Positions 38,503 to 50,240 of a stretch of DNA of 64,000 nt are shown here, piece after piece. Positions within the stretch are counted from its first letter, which is position 1; each line of letters begins with the position of its first letter. The notes below the pieces were generated by a model. That model saw nothing but the letters and a program-made list of their open reading frames with translations. It ran no database searches and was not told the DNA's origin. Location: NCBI GenBank assembly GCA_027919835.1, contig JANVFP010000006.1, forward strand, positions 1,240,001-1,304,000, written 5' to 3'. This DNA is from Lentinula raphanica. Its lineage: Eukaryota > Basidiomycota > Agaricomycetes > Agaricales > Omphalotaceae. A program made the position numbers and the translations under genes.

Positions 38503-40726
38503 ATGTCTATCCATACTTTGGACACACCGGAATCCCCAATCCAAGTTCAAGGCAAGGGGAAACAGTTGCCCGTTGAAGTTATAGCCTTGGAAGACGAAGG
38601 TGATAAGGGCCACAAGTACGAGGTTGATCTGGAAACGAATGAACATCCTCAACATTATTCTCTGTCTAAAAAATGGATTGTCATTGCGGTCATCTCGAGC
38701 TCTGCTCTTTGCGTAACCTTCGCGTCTTCAGCTGTGAGTTTCGCGTCTCCCTGTTCATTTAGCAGTATTTTCAAGAGTTGAACGCTTTGCTCTTTTGATA
38801 GGCATCTTTCACTGAAGCGGGAATGGCGGCGGAATTCCATATACCCCGTGAAGTTACGATACTGTCAATAACCGTATTCGTCGCCGGACTAGGTATAGGT
38901 CCATTGTTAACAGGCCCTCTTTCGGAGATGTATGGTCGAAACATAATATACAGGGTTTCTTATGTTCTCCTATGTGCTTTCACATTCGGAGTTGCCTTTG
39001 CCCCAGATATTGGTCAGTCTTGTATGCATGATGATCGTGGTTTGAGAATTCTAAAGCATGTTTGGTTCAGCTGTACACTTAGTCTTCCGTTTCCTCACTG
39101 GATTGTGTGGCTCGAGTTTCTTGAGTGTGGCAGGGGGAACTGTCAGTGATATGTTCGAGAACAAGCATGTGGCCAAGTAAGTGATTGATTCAGATATTCT
39201 GTTTCTACTGACACTGCCGTCTCTTAGCCCAATGGTAAGCTCGCCTTGTCTATGTCTGTATGACCCAGCGATTTTTATGAGTGACCCTCCAAGGCTGTAT
39301 ATACTCTGAGTCCTTTCATAGGCCCGGTAGCTGGCCCTCTTATAGCTGGGTGTGTCCATTTTCGTTGTATAACCTCTTGAGCTTATTGATTCTATGTAGT
39401 TTTATCAACCAGGTCCTCATAAGTCAAAAGTCGATGCTCAAACGTTCAGGGCTCATTCGAAATTTCAGAATACCGACTGGCGTTGGACATACCGCGTCCT
39501 TATCATTTGGTCCTTTGCTCAGACAGTCGCTCTGTTCTTGGTTCGTTGGCTTTCAAGCTCCGCATATAAACAAGTGTACAAATTCCTACAAATTCTTCTC
39601 AGTTAGTGCCAGAAACCTACGTGCCTGTTCTGAAGAAGTGGAAAGCTGCAGAGTAAGTCTTGTACATCGCACAATAATGTGGTTCGTTCATCTGTGAAAA
39701 TCCTGTCTGTATTCAGGCTTCGAAAATCTACGGGAGATGAAAACTACTGGGCACCCCTTGACAGATCCGATTTATCCTTAAGTCGAGCCATTCTGATTAG
39801 TTGTTATCGACCCTTTGGTAGGTCGAGCAACATCTGTCTGCTAACGAGTTATACTCAAGATTTCTTCAAGAGCTTGTAATCCTCGAACGAATGGCGCTTC
39901 TGCTAAACATATGGTGTGTTTCGTCATTTCTTTGTGTGTCTACAATCTGACAACTCTGTCAATAGGACATCTCTGATACTAGGAATTCTCTATCTCGCTT
40001 TTCAAGCTTTCCCGGTCATATTTGAGCAACATCATGGTTTTAGCACTGAACAAACTGGCTTAACGTTCCTCGGGATCGGCTTGGGTATGATAATAGGTTT
40101 GACTACCCAACCGTACTGGAATCAGTAGGTTCTTTGGCCGTCCATAGCAATTCAGGCCTAACGGTTTCCTAGTTTCATTTCCAAGGAATCTGAGAAACAT
40201 GGAGGAGTATGTCCGCCTGAAGCCCGTTTACATTCAGGCGAAGTAGGAGGTGTCCTCATCCCAATCAGTGAGTACCAATGTTGCTTCGTGTTCAAATTCC
40301 GTTCAGAATGCGACGTTCTCCTAGGTTTATACTGGCTTGCATTCACTACATATCCAAGTGTCCCTTGGATTGTGCCAATCATCGCCTCGATTCCGTTTGG
40401 TACAGGGATTTTCCTGGTCTTTACATCAGTGTTCACGTATCTGGTCACTGCATACCGGCCTATAGCTGCTAGTGCAATGGCGTCAAATACTGCAATGCGG
40501 TCGTCTTTTGCTGCAACTTTCCCCCTCTTTGCTGGATTTATGTATGCCAAATTGGGCACTGTTGGGGCAACTGCACTTTTGGCAGGACTGATGACATTGA
40601 CGGTTCCCCTGCCGTGAGTATATTGAGCCTGATTGTTTGCGTCTAGCTGACCATCTTTCTTGTAGATTTGTCTTCAGACGGATTGGGGCCAGATTGCGTG
40701 CAAATTCTCGTTTTGCTGCTCATTAG
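38503..40726 (+). CDS. MFS transporter, DHA1 (polyamine/drug:H+ antiporter) type
   Basis: A gene with about ten introns encoding a 12-span major facilitator of roughly 480-500 residues. A hydrophilic N-terminus (MSIHTLDTPESPIQV) leads to the first helix (WIVIAVISSSALCVTF). MFS motif A is seen as GPLSEMYGRNIIYRVS. Next are HLVFRFLTGLCGSSFLSVAGG, LSPFIGPVAGPLIAG (motif C, the antiporter signature), TDWRWTYRVLIIW and VPETYVPVLKKWKA. The C-terminal half has ILGILYLAFQAFPVIF, YPSVPWIVPIIASIPFGTGI and SNTAMRSSFAATFPLF. The family includes TPO and FLR1 exporters. The substrate cannot be told. Splices join without breaks. Confidence 0.87.
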
Positions 40727-41103
40727 AAAATCACGACATGGTTGAATGTTGATTGCGTTTGCTCCGGGCTGTTCATACCTCCGTGTGTCTGTGGCTACCA
40801 ACAATCACAGCTTGTAGATAGGTACACTATAGAGGAGCCTAGAGGACGCTCAATTGAGTATGGAACAAATGTGAGATGCCGGCGGCAGGTGATATTTTTT
40901 TTCTGTTGTTGAAGTGAATTATTTCTTGGAAACGCTCTTGAACAAATGATAGAAAGTTTTGGCCATTGAGGTTGGAGTAGTTACTTGGAGGTGTATTTGA
41001 AATATTCTTTGAATTTTTAGAGGGCATGACACGTGTTGTATCTTGCTTTCAGCCTCCTCGACTAAAGTGTCAATCTTCAATCATCCATCGACGTCCATAT
41101 GCC
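40727..41103. other. intergenic, MFS 3' region and ABD1 promoter
   Basis: Non-coding. An ATG at 41026 is in frame with ABD1 but the sequence before ATG 41104 is unlike the family. Confidence 0.45.
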
Positions 41104-42676
41104 ATGCCTTTTGATCCTGTAAGAGATGCTGTTCTCAATTCGCCTGCGACAGAAGGATTACCTACAAGTCCATCCGTAGCTCGCCGGGCCACACATCTTT
41201 CTGTTCTTCTCAACTCTGATTCCGACCCTCTTCCTCGCCCCTCTTCGTCTCTTTCTCAAATAATCCATTCTGAGCCGCCAGACAAACTTTCATCTGTAAC
41301 GTCTTTGAAAAAGGCTCCCGAACGTGCTTCGTCTCCATCGGATACCCGTCCTTCTTCTTCTTACTTTCAGCTGTCCTCAAACACTCCTCCTGTCCCAATG
41401 CGTACACCACCGTTGCTCTATAATCCAACACAAAGAATTTCGCCACCGGATTCTCTACTGAAGCCTATGTCCAAAGCTGAGCTGGAGATGTACAAGTCCT
41501 ACGTGGGCACAGGCACCGCTCGTTTAACTAAACGAAAACGACCTAAGGATGACTCGGACACTGCTGATGAACTGCCAGTGAAAAAGTCAATTGGTGGCGG
41601 AGGGGTTGTCGTGGAACATTGTATGTCTTCGCGTGTTCTCAATCAGTTTCGGACCTATCTTTAATTGCACAGACAATTCCCGTCCAGAGGTTGGTGTCAT
41701 CCAGAGACAAGATTCACCCATTATTGGCCTCAAAAACTTCAATAACTGGGTCAAATCCGTTTTGATATCCAAATTTGCACATCCTGCACTAGCCGCATCC
41801 AGTGTGCGGTCACAAAGGAATAAGGGTAGAGTTCTGGATCTTGGATGTGGAAAAGGTGGTGATATCACGAAATGGAGTAAGGCGAAAATCTGCGACTACG
41901 TAGGTGCAGGTGCGTAGACCTTCTATGACTTTTGCTCATCCCGTGTCTCATTCTTGTCGGTAGATATCGCCGCCGTCTCTGTTGAACAAGCTCAGGAACG
42001 TTGGGAATTCAGTCGCAATGCCAGCCGTATACAAGCTTCGTTCGCTACTTATGATTTCTGTACTCAAAACCTCGATGAAGTCTTTCCATCCGATGTCCTG
42101 GCCAAACCCTTCGATGTTGTGTCGTCGCAGTTTTGCATACACTATGCCTTCGAAAAGAGGAGACCGCTCGAAGGTTGCTTCGGAATGTCACTAACTGGTT
42201 GAGGCCAGGCGGAAGATTCATCGGAACGATACCCAATGCCGAACAACTTCTAGAAAATCTGCAAAAGTTGCCACCAGATAGTCAGGATTTGTCATTTGGG
42301 AACTCTATCTACAATGTCCGCTTCGAATCCCGCGAGCACACTGGTGTCTTTGGTCACAAATACTGGTTCTTCCTTCAAGATGCAGTGGAAGATGTACCCG
42401 AATATCTTGTACATTGGGATGACTTTGTGTCGTGAGTTATCTCCACTATGCATCACATATTTCAATCGTTCAAAGTCATGCAGACTTGCTGCAGAGTATC
42501 ATCTGCACCCACTGTATAAAGAAGAGTTCCATGATGTCTTTTCTGAGCATCGGGATCATCCCGAGTTCGGTCCTCTCATGGTGCGGATGAGAGTGGTGGA
42601 TAACAACGGAGAGACTTCGATGGACGAGGACCAATGGGACGCAGCTAGTAACGTGCAATTCCTTCCAACTCGATAG
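41104..42676 (+). CDS. ABD1: mRNA cap guanine-N7 methyltransferase (one-base frame break)
   Basis: Transfers methyl from SAM to the guanine N7 of the mRNA cap. A disordered N-terminal half (MPFDPVRDAVLNSP...) is followed by the catalytic domain: YNSRPEVG, SPIIGLKNFNNWVKS, motif I VLDLGCGKGGDITKW, the FDVVSSQFCIHYAFE stretch, WLRPGGRFIGTIPNAEQL, FGNSIYNVRF, FGHKYWFFLQDAVEDVPEYLVHW and EYHLHPLYKEEFHDVF. Exons start at 41104, 41673, 41964 and 42484. Inside the third exon the frame must change after HYAFE to continue as KEETARRLLRNV. The run of four A at 42153-42156 is one short, and no intron can explain it. As the gene should be essential, a sequencing or assembly error is most likely; a real mutation or slippage is possible. 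Confidence 0.88.
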
Positions 42677-43019
42677 CAGAATCTCATCAATGGGGCAGAT
42701 ATTTACATTGCTTTTGCTTTTGAAAAGCGATAGCTTGCGCGCACCTGATATCCTTGGTGTCTTCTTGGTTTTGGGTGTATAATGTATGATATAAAAAACG
42801 AACTCTAATTAGACCATATTCGAGTTATGTAGTGAGTAATGATAATTTGGCCCATCGCTAGATATACCTAGTCGAATCACTAGCCGGTTGTACCATTAAT
42901 ACACATGTCGTCGAGGGTAATGATACAGAAAGAGACCACGAAAAGAAAAGCATGGGTAAGGAAGACATACAAATGCATAGTGAAACTAATAACCAATCTG
43001 TTCGATAGATCAAGCATAT
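42677..43019. other. convergent intergenic region, ABD1 / RSP5
   Basis: About 340 AT-rich bases between two stop codons. No feature was recognised beyond likely 3' ends. Confidence 0.5.
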
Positions 43020-46000
43020 TTACTCTTGGCCAAAGCCAACAGTTTCCCTATGCACAAGGTCAGCAAAGTTTGATTAGCACAGAGAAATCTAAGACGCACT
43101 CGACCGCAAGCGTTAATTTATGCTCTAAACTCGCGTAGTCCTTGTATGGAGGTAGATCAATACGGTTGAAGCAAGTATGACTTTTCGGTAGCTGCGATGG
43201 ATCTCCAGATTTCTCAATCGTGAATCGCCTAGGACCATCGGAGCCTTGCAAGTCCTTAAACCCATTGACCGGTATACGCGACGTGCCAGTAGCGAACTGC
43301 AGCAATCGCGATTTGCGTTCCGGAGGCCAACTGCGGACACACTTCCAGAACCATTGAATAACTTCATCATTCATTTCGTAGCCTCGATAATCTGTGAACT
43401 TCAGCCAATCATCGCTGTGGACCAATGTGTCAGACTTGACCCATAGAGCACACCAAGCACTTACACATCAATCTCGGACATGCCTCCAATGAGGAGTTCG
43501 AGTTCGCGTTCGTCGAATACAGCAATTAAGTCCTGAGGGATGAGCTCGCTGAATCCAGACATGAACGCATCGAACTGTTCCTTGACTCGTTTAGAAATGC
43601 GATAGTCGACAATGCATTCGACATAATCTTTCTTGTTCTCCTCCGTGACAGGAATGTCTTCTCCTCCAGGTTTGAGCTCAACAGTCACCATCTCGCCAAA
43701 CCGTTCCTCGGTTGTCGTGAAAGTTTCGTCAATGATATCCGTGATATCATTTTCACTATATACAGCAAGTCAGTCCTGCACAGGTTGAAGATAACAAAAC
43801 ACCGACAGCATCCAAGTCATTCCACGATGTAGCTCGGCATCGACTGATTCCAAATCCGCGAGAGTGACCTTCTTCTTGAGTATCATTTTGTAGAAGCTCA
43901 CAATAAAGTAAGCGTCCAAGAAACGACGATGGAAGATACCAAGACCCAGACATCTCCCAATGAACTTGAAGTAGTTCAGATGCTCTGGATTGACTCCAGA
44001 GGCAGGGTTGATTTGGAGAGTATAGTTATCATGAGCAGAGTATTCGAACAGACAGTAGAAGGGGTTGAACATCTCATGCGAAAGCAAGAAGAAGAATTCT
44101 CTAAAAAGTACGATCAGTGATGCAGCTCCTAAAGTAATTGAACGACATACCTGGAAAGACCGCCATAATCCAGACCGTCCTCTCCATCAAACTTGATCAT
44201 GAGTCGCTTCTTCAAATCATTCGGAGTTTGTCTCATGATCTCAGCATAACTGTCCTCAAAGATGTGATTTCTCCTGATCTTGATTTGACAGTTGCCTGGC
44301 TGAGCACGCATTGCGGGCTGACTACGGAAATAGATGAGCTTCCTTCGGAAATCGCGCTTGTACTGCGGTACGTTGGCATCAAGCGTGGATGGTAATCGAG
44401 GATCGTCCCAGGTCGTTGTTTTAGTGTTATGATCCACGAAGTAAACCCGGGCAGTGGAGGTAAGCCGCATTTCCCAACCGGAAGGAAGAGGTCCAAGTTG
44501 AGATATAGCTTGGGGCTGGAGACTAGAGCCTTGACCATTTGGACCCATGACACGAATGATGGCTTGTCTACGAGGATCAACCCAAGTAGTTGTCCGCGTA
44601 TTGTGATCAACATAGTATGGACGGCCCTCCAAGGTGAATCGTTCCTCCCAACCATTCGGCAGACTACCAGAACCGGCTGTCGTAGTGTTGTTGCCGGCGC
44701 TGAGCGCCGCGGGAGTAGCAGGATTAGGAACACTGTTGACAGTAGCAGTACTGTTTCGGAACACATTGGGAGAGGCGTTGGTATTATTAGCCTCCAACAA
44801 ATCATCTGCAAGGATCCGCCTTGAATGCTGGTCTCGGGCAGCATTCGTTTCACTATCCTGAACGTCATTATTAACTGCTGCGCTATCTGATGGCCTGTTC
44901 CAAGTAGTAGTTCGAGTGTTGTGGTCCACATAGTACGTTCGTCCTAATGGATCTATACGTCGTTCCCACCCTGGAGGGAGTCGTCCGTATTGATCCACAT
45001 TTGGATTGAAGTTCCGCAATTGATTGGCATTACCTGATGCCGTGGCAGAAGGATTCATAACTGCGTTCGCAGGAGCAGCGTTATGGGCCGAAGGGGTTGT
45101 TCCAGAAACGCTGGTCGGGCGAGACGAAGGTGATGCAGCTGTGGTCTGAGAAGACTGTTGTTCAGTCTCTATGGAAGGCGCTGATGGAGGTGTGACAGTA
45201 GATGGACTAGCAGGATTATCTGTGGCTGTGGCGTGAGAACTGGTCGTACGAGACAACGATCCGGATGGGTTGGTAGGCAAGGTCAGATTAGAGGTGCTGG
45301 CGCCCGGTGAGTTTGCGGTGTTAAGACCCATATCAGCGAGCGCAGACGATAAGCCGTTGACTTGTGAAGGTCCAGGGTTGGGTATTGGTTGACTAACGTT
45401 AGTTGACAGGTAGATAATGAGCTTTCCGTGGACTACCAGATTATCGTTTGACTTTTTCAAGTCCAGAGTAAGCATTTCTGGGAAGAAGATTTAGCTTGTG
45501 GCCACCCCGATTGAGAAGAGCACGCACCATGGCCACCCAGCTCAAGGTCTAAAACATCGCTGACCCTGACATTCACTACCCCAAGAAAACCCTGATCCCT
45601 TCGTTTGAATTTGCGCTGGTCGAATATCTGAACTGCCAGTACTGAAGAATCCTTGACCGTACTAGATACATACAAGAACAACCGCGTAAGCTATTGGCAG
45701 CACGCCGCACATAGATATCAGCTCTCACATGTCAAAACTTTCGTTCCAGTAAGGATTGAGTGTCTTCTTCATGACGCTAGTGGTATGCGTTTGCTCCGCG
45801 TCGACAGTGATGACGGCAAAAGGGTCAGGTAGTCTGAAGACATCGCGTTTGGAAAGACCATCCGCTGCGACAACTGAGAAAGTGGAAGTGTGAGCACGGT
45901 GGCCAGCATCAGTGGGATGAAACTAACCTGTAACCCTGATGTTCTTCGTGCTACGAAAAACGAAAAGTTGTGGTAGAGAGGATAGGCTGAGTAAGGTTGT

Positions 46001-46051
46001 TTTCGATGCAAACTAAGTGTATACATACAGAACGCTTGGGGGATTTGACAT
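43020..46051 (-). CDS. RSP5: NEDD4-family HECT E3 ubiquitin ligase
   Basis: Ubiquitin ligase controlling membrane-protein sorting and many other targets. It starts MSNPPSVL at 46051 and shows an N-terminal C2 domain ([53 protein letters not shown]). A long Ser/Thr/Pro/Ala linker follows. Then come three WW domains, each with the GWE...YYVDHN or YFVDHN core and the second tryptophan: [40 protein letters not shown] and [20 protein letters not shown]. The C-terminal HECT domain contains LDYGGLSR and the catalytic cysteine in [17 protein letters not shown] last short exon restores the family ending [11 protein letters not shown], with a stop at 43020-43022. The domain order and number match yeast Rsp5. 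Confidence 0.94.
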
Positions 46052-46437
46052 GGGATCTCAGCCGCTGTGCTGGAGTTGGATCAGATAACGACTTGAAGAA
46101 TGTCCGAAGGCAGATGTCGAGGGAAAGCAGAAATTGTACAAAATGTTGGATGCTGTTATGGTTTCTGACAACCTTCGCTTTGCTGACGTAAACTCTATGT
46201 TATTTTTAATTTTGAACGCTTTTTAGAGTTCCCCTGGAGTTCCCTTGGGTTTCCAACTCCAGAATTACGCTGATTGCCACAGCAGTATGAAATTATGTAG
46301 ATATTTTTCTGGGGCGAGCATATACAGATAAAACGAAAGCGCGTTATCGTAGACGAAGTCCGAGTTCATGAACTGTCCAAACTCCAAAATAGTAAAATGT
46401 CAGCAGTCCGAGGAGTCTGAGATAGCCTCAAGGCGAT
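46052..46437. other. intergenic, no gene recognised
   Basis: A gap holding the RSP5 promoter and the 3' region of the next minus-strand gene. A short imperfect repeat (gagttcccctggagttccctt) lies near 46227. Confidence 0.45.
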
Positions 46438-47186
46438 TCATGGCAAGGATTTTTCAGACTTAGAGGGTGCCAGAGTTGAACGACGACTATCATCATGACA
46501 AAGTGAGCGAGCCGAGAACGATGACACAATATCTAGAACTTACATCAGGCCAGGAGTCAGGGAGTGATCTTGTCGTATGTGGAGTCGGAATTTCTCTTCT
46601 AAAGGGATCAACTATTTCCCCTTCGCTGGCAGAAATGAGCGTTGCTCCGCTAAAGTAGGTAGGCATTTGTCTCCATGCTTCGACACGATAGATAGGTACT
46701 TTCAGATATTCCTCGAATGAGGGTGATTCCAAGGTGTGAGATGTATATTGTTCTTGGAGGTTAGGACCGTCTTGTGAAGCGGTATCAACCGAAGTGACTG
46801 CTCTCTTTAACCAGGAACGCGGCTTTACAACGTGCGCCTGCGTTGATTGCGTGGGTCGACATGACTTGAAGTGCAGAGCAGTTTTCGGGGTATGGCTAAG
46901 ACCTTGCCAGGCCTCGAACTGAAGAGGCGGAGCTTGCGTGAAGCCCTGTAAGAGGTATCATGAGCGGATTCGCATGTGATATCTGAAAAGAAATTCACCA
47001 GTTTCGAGAGTTGCACCGAAGATGATTGTTCGTTTGTGGAAAGTGCTTCTCTATACGACTACATAGTAATCATGTGTGAGCATTAACGTTGATGATGGTA
47101 TTAAACGATTTCACCTCCGCGGCAGTAGTGTCGTTTTTCTTGGAAGATTTTCGGGAGACCTTCAGGCGGGCAAAGAAATTCACCAT
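46438..47186 (-). CDS. hypothetical protein of 184 residues
   Basis: Not recognised. Four exons (47115-47186, 46999-47058, 46544-46945 and 46438-46458) join without stops and each has consensus GT and AG ends. The protein begins MVNFFARLKVSRKSSKKND, a basic amphipathic start. It has a Ser/Thr-rich middle and a conserved-looking block EEYLKVPIYRVEAWRQMPTY, then SEGEIVDPFRREIPTPH near the end. The last exon adds only SEKSLP. There are no membrane spans or cysteine pairs. The N-terminus could be a weak mitochondrial signal. It is divergent from the MIT-domain gene at 47492. Confidence 0.58.
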
Positions 47187-47491
47187 GATGAATGCAACTG
47201 ATGAAAACGTCGATAGCGAGAGATCGATTTATATGGAACAGAAAGAGGAGTAAACTCCTTTCTGCCCTTGTAGGGGGAATAGACATGTCTGATTCAGTTT
47301 CTGAGTATGTAGCTGCAAAAGGAGACTTTGGTGGTTTCGGTTTGAGTTAACGCGATGAGCAATTGTCGATCATGTGATTCATTTCCCGAAAAGGGCGCAT
47401 CAGGAACTTCAATTCTGTTAGTGTTACGGTACTTGCGTATACCACTTCGTCTACTATATCCTGCCATTGTCAACCATTAACATCGACCTGA
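47187..47491. other. divergent intergenic region
   Basis: About 300 bases between two divergent start codons. No motif was recognised. Confidence 0.45.
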
Positions 47492-49104
47492 ATGCCTCCT
47501 CATATCGAAATGCCCATGAATACGGTACCTTTGAACGTTCGATGTCGGACTTGTGGCTAAGTTGGCATACTAGGCACACCAGCACGCAGCAAACGCTGAA
47601 GATTACGCGAACAGCGGTCTCCTCATCCCGGCATCTCAAGAACATATGAAAGCTGCTGAAGCGTATGCAGCTGCTGTAGAGTGTACGGAGGATGTATCAG
47701 TTCAGCTCACCTCCTTCATCTGGCATATGAACAAACAAAAGCGTACTAAAATCTGGAATTTGCTAGACGAAGCGAACGTTACAGATGCTTCACAATGAAC
47801 ACAACAAAGCCAACAAAGAACTCGAAAGAAAGATCGCAAAATTGAGAAGCGAGGGGAAGGATCCAGCCCAACCTCAACAAGCCGTCCCAGTTCAAATTAG
47901 TCTGAATTCACAACCAATCGCGGGTCCATCTCGAACAAATTCTTCACCACCCCCACCACAACACTTAACAGATTCTCAAGGCACGGTTGAAGAATCATTC
48001 ATGCTATTAGCTGGTCAGCGGGTGGGTGCCTCGCTTAATTTCATACTTTATCTCAGACTCATTTCAATCCACCAGTCTGACCCCGGTGATGCCTTCAACC
48101 AGTTTTGGAATATCATGCAGGGCATGTTGGACAACCTGTCCCAACCTGTCGCTTTTGCTACCGTACCTCTGGGTACGGAGGCGACTGCCGGAACGTCGTC
48201 GCCACGACGAGACTCAAGTTTGAGCAGTGATACAGACTCCGAGGAGCCAATAGTTGCACGATTGACGAGAAAGTTAGGAATGGGAAGATCCTCTCCGGCA
48301 ACACAAAGCAAAACACTTTCCCGGTCAATGAAGCCTTCAATCAGCTCAGATCTTGACCTTGATGACGATGATTTTCTTGACGAAGGTAAAGGCAACTTCT
48401 TCCATACTCAGGTTTTCAACTCATTGAGAATCGATCAGGCGACGATCTTTCAGGCTCTTTCTATGTCATACCCTCCGAATCTTCCTTTGCATCTCTGAAG
48501 AAAGAGAACAGCACACTCAGGGTTGAGCTTGAGCGCACACAGAAACGTCTGGAAGCAACAGAGAAGGTGCTGCAGATGAGGAAAGAACAAGACACGCAGC
48601 TCCGGGAAAGTATAGTGCAGGCTTCGAAGGAGGTAATTCTTTACGTGGGTGTTATGGCTGACGAAAATGACCCTTTGTCTCTGCTTCTAGGCTCAGAGGG
48701 CGATGGGAGCTTCATTGGTCGGGCAGCGAGGCCAACCACCTTTCGACATAGCTTCTCTCAATCTCAATGTTCCTGCATCCGCTCTTCCGATACCAGGTAT
48801 ACATACTGCCCGTGAGGGTCAATATATGAGAAAAGTGAAAGAACTCGAGGAGGAGTTGCGGTCCGTACGCATTGAGAATGAAAAGAACGTGAGGACGCTA
48901 TTCGATCTCAACAGGGTCTTTCATTGAACTTATCTACAGAAAGCTATGATTGTCAAATTCCGAGAACGTTGGGAAAAACTCAAAGAGTCTGCTAAACGCA
49001 AAAAGGAAAGCAAAGCCGCCGCCGAAGCCGCCCAGGCTGTTCGAGAACGTATAGTAGAGGAGCCGGAAGCTGAAGAAGAGTTCGAACGCGGAGGGGCGAG
49101 TTAG
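47492..49104 (+). CDS. MIT-like and coiled-coil protein, possibly NRBF2/Atg38-like
   Basis: A multi-exon gene for about 370-400 residues. After a short first exon (MPPHIEMPMNT) the second reads AHQHAANAEDYANSGLLIPA, then SQEHMKAAEAYAAAVE. This is the helix pair of an MIT domain. The next exon continues MLHNEHNKANKELERKIAKL. A disordered Pro/Ser-rich middle contains FNQFWNIMQGMLDNL. The C-terminal half is a heptad-rich coiled coil (LKKENSTLRVELERTQKRLE, then YMRKVKELEEELRSVRIENE and AMIVKFRERWEKLKESAKRK). An N-terminal MIT domain plus C-terminal coiled coil is the plan of NRBF2/Atg38, the PI3-kinase complex I linker in autophagy. The match is by architecture only, so the name is tentative. The stop is at 49102-49104. 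Confidence 0.6.
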
Positions 49105-49453
49105 CATTACCAATGCTGCCGAATATCAACGAGACAATCGTGTATGGTGTATCGATAGCTGATATATTTTGTGAGTGAAAAAGTTCAAACTAGGGAGTTG
49201 TCATTCCTAAGTGTCTGAGGGATGTGTACATGGGAGGAGTGCCGAATTAACGGTAGCGGGAACGCTACTTATAATCGGGGTCCATCCAAGATCTGTGCAC
49301 GGCATAGCATTTATCCCTGTCCGTGGAGTGTGTCGGCTCATCTCGCAGCATGAGTGGCCATGATATGGGACTGATAGTGGGAAGGAATAGCACCACACTC
49401 GTCAAGGAACTATTGGCTGGTAATCATAGATGATTCATGGCCAACATTTAGCA
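49105..49453. other. convergent intergenic region, no gene recognised
   Basis: About 350 bases between the stop codons of the MIT-like gene and MOG1. No motif was picked out. Confidence 0.5.
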
Positions 49454-50096
49454 CTAGGCAAACACACTGAAGTCTTCGATCCGCAGAGATCGTGCAAAGA
49501 CGTTGAATTGTTCTTCCGCCTGCTGCAATTCCTCTTGTCGCATTGCACCACCGTCTGCTGTATGGACGGGAATGTTGAAAGACACAACTAGATCAATGCC
49601 CTTCTCCACGACCCGGTAGAGAGCCATTAGGACCCGAACTTCATCTGGGCTCGACCTATTGAATTTGGAGACTCGCTGAACCCCTGAAAGCGTGGTCACA
49701 GATGGTGTGGCGTCTCCTCTATCGTTGGGAACGACCTTCATAGAAGAGACTTCTCTCGATACAGCATCGTTATCATGGGCTAATGAGTCAAAATGAAATC
49801 TAGCGGAATTCAGTACGATCGATACTGGACCCTGATGAGAACTACTTACTTGACTGCGTCCTGATTATCATCCGGCTCGACTCTCTGAAGTATTTCTACG
49901 ATGATGCTGATACTCGAATCTGGGAACAAAAACACCTCTTGAGTATCGGGGATTTGTCGGATTTCCCTTCATTGGGCAGTAAAATTTAAACGATTCATTA
50001 ATAAACCACCAAAGAGACTCACGAAGCGTCCAACAAATTATTAGGAGCGGTAGCAGTGATCGCGCCACCGAATAGCTGTAGAAGCATACCAGCCAT
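49454..50096 (-). CDS. MOG1: Ran-binding nuclear import factor Mog1
   Basis: Small Ran-GTP release factor for nuclear import. Three exons: 50023-50096 encodes MAGMLLQLFGGAITATAPNN; the second holds IRQIPDTQEVFLFPDSSISIIVEILQRV; and the third begins FHFDSLAHDNDA and includes VQRVSKFNRSSPDEVRVLMALYRV and DLVVSFNIPV. LFGGAI, the DxQEVF block and the ALYRV/VVSFNIP strands are the family landmarks. The stop is at 49454-49456. No break was seen. It shares a 144-base divergent region with NDC80. Confidence 0.9.
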
Positions 50097-50197
50097 GAGA
50101 GCTTCGAAGAGAAAGTCAGTACGTCCGGTAATTCGGAGCCGGAAAATTGCAGCGGTCCGAGCGGTCCGCTTACGTCCGCCCTCGTGACTCGTAGCTC

Positions 50198-50203
50198 ACG
50201 CGT
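50198..50203. promoter_or_regulatory. ACGCGT (MCB-type) box between MOG1 and NDC80
   Basis: An exact ACGCGT lies 38 bases before the NDC80 ATG, with a near copy ACGCGC at 50209-50214. In yeasts this is the MBF site of G1/S genes. Function here is inferred. Confidence 0.45.
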
Positions 50204-50240
50204 CATCGACGCGCTTTGAACATCAACGTTGACCTTCACC

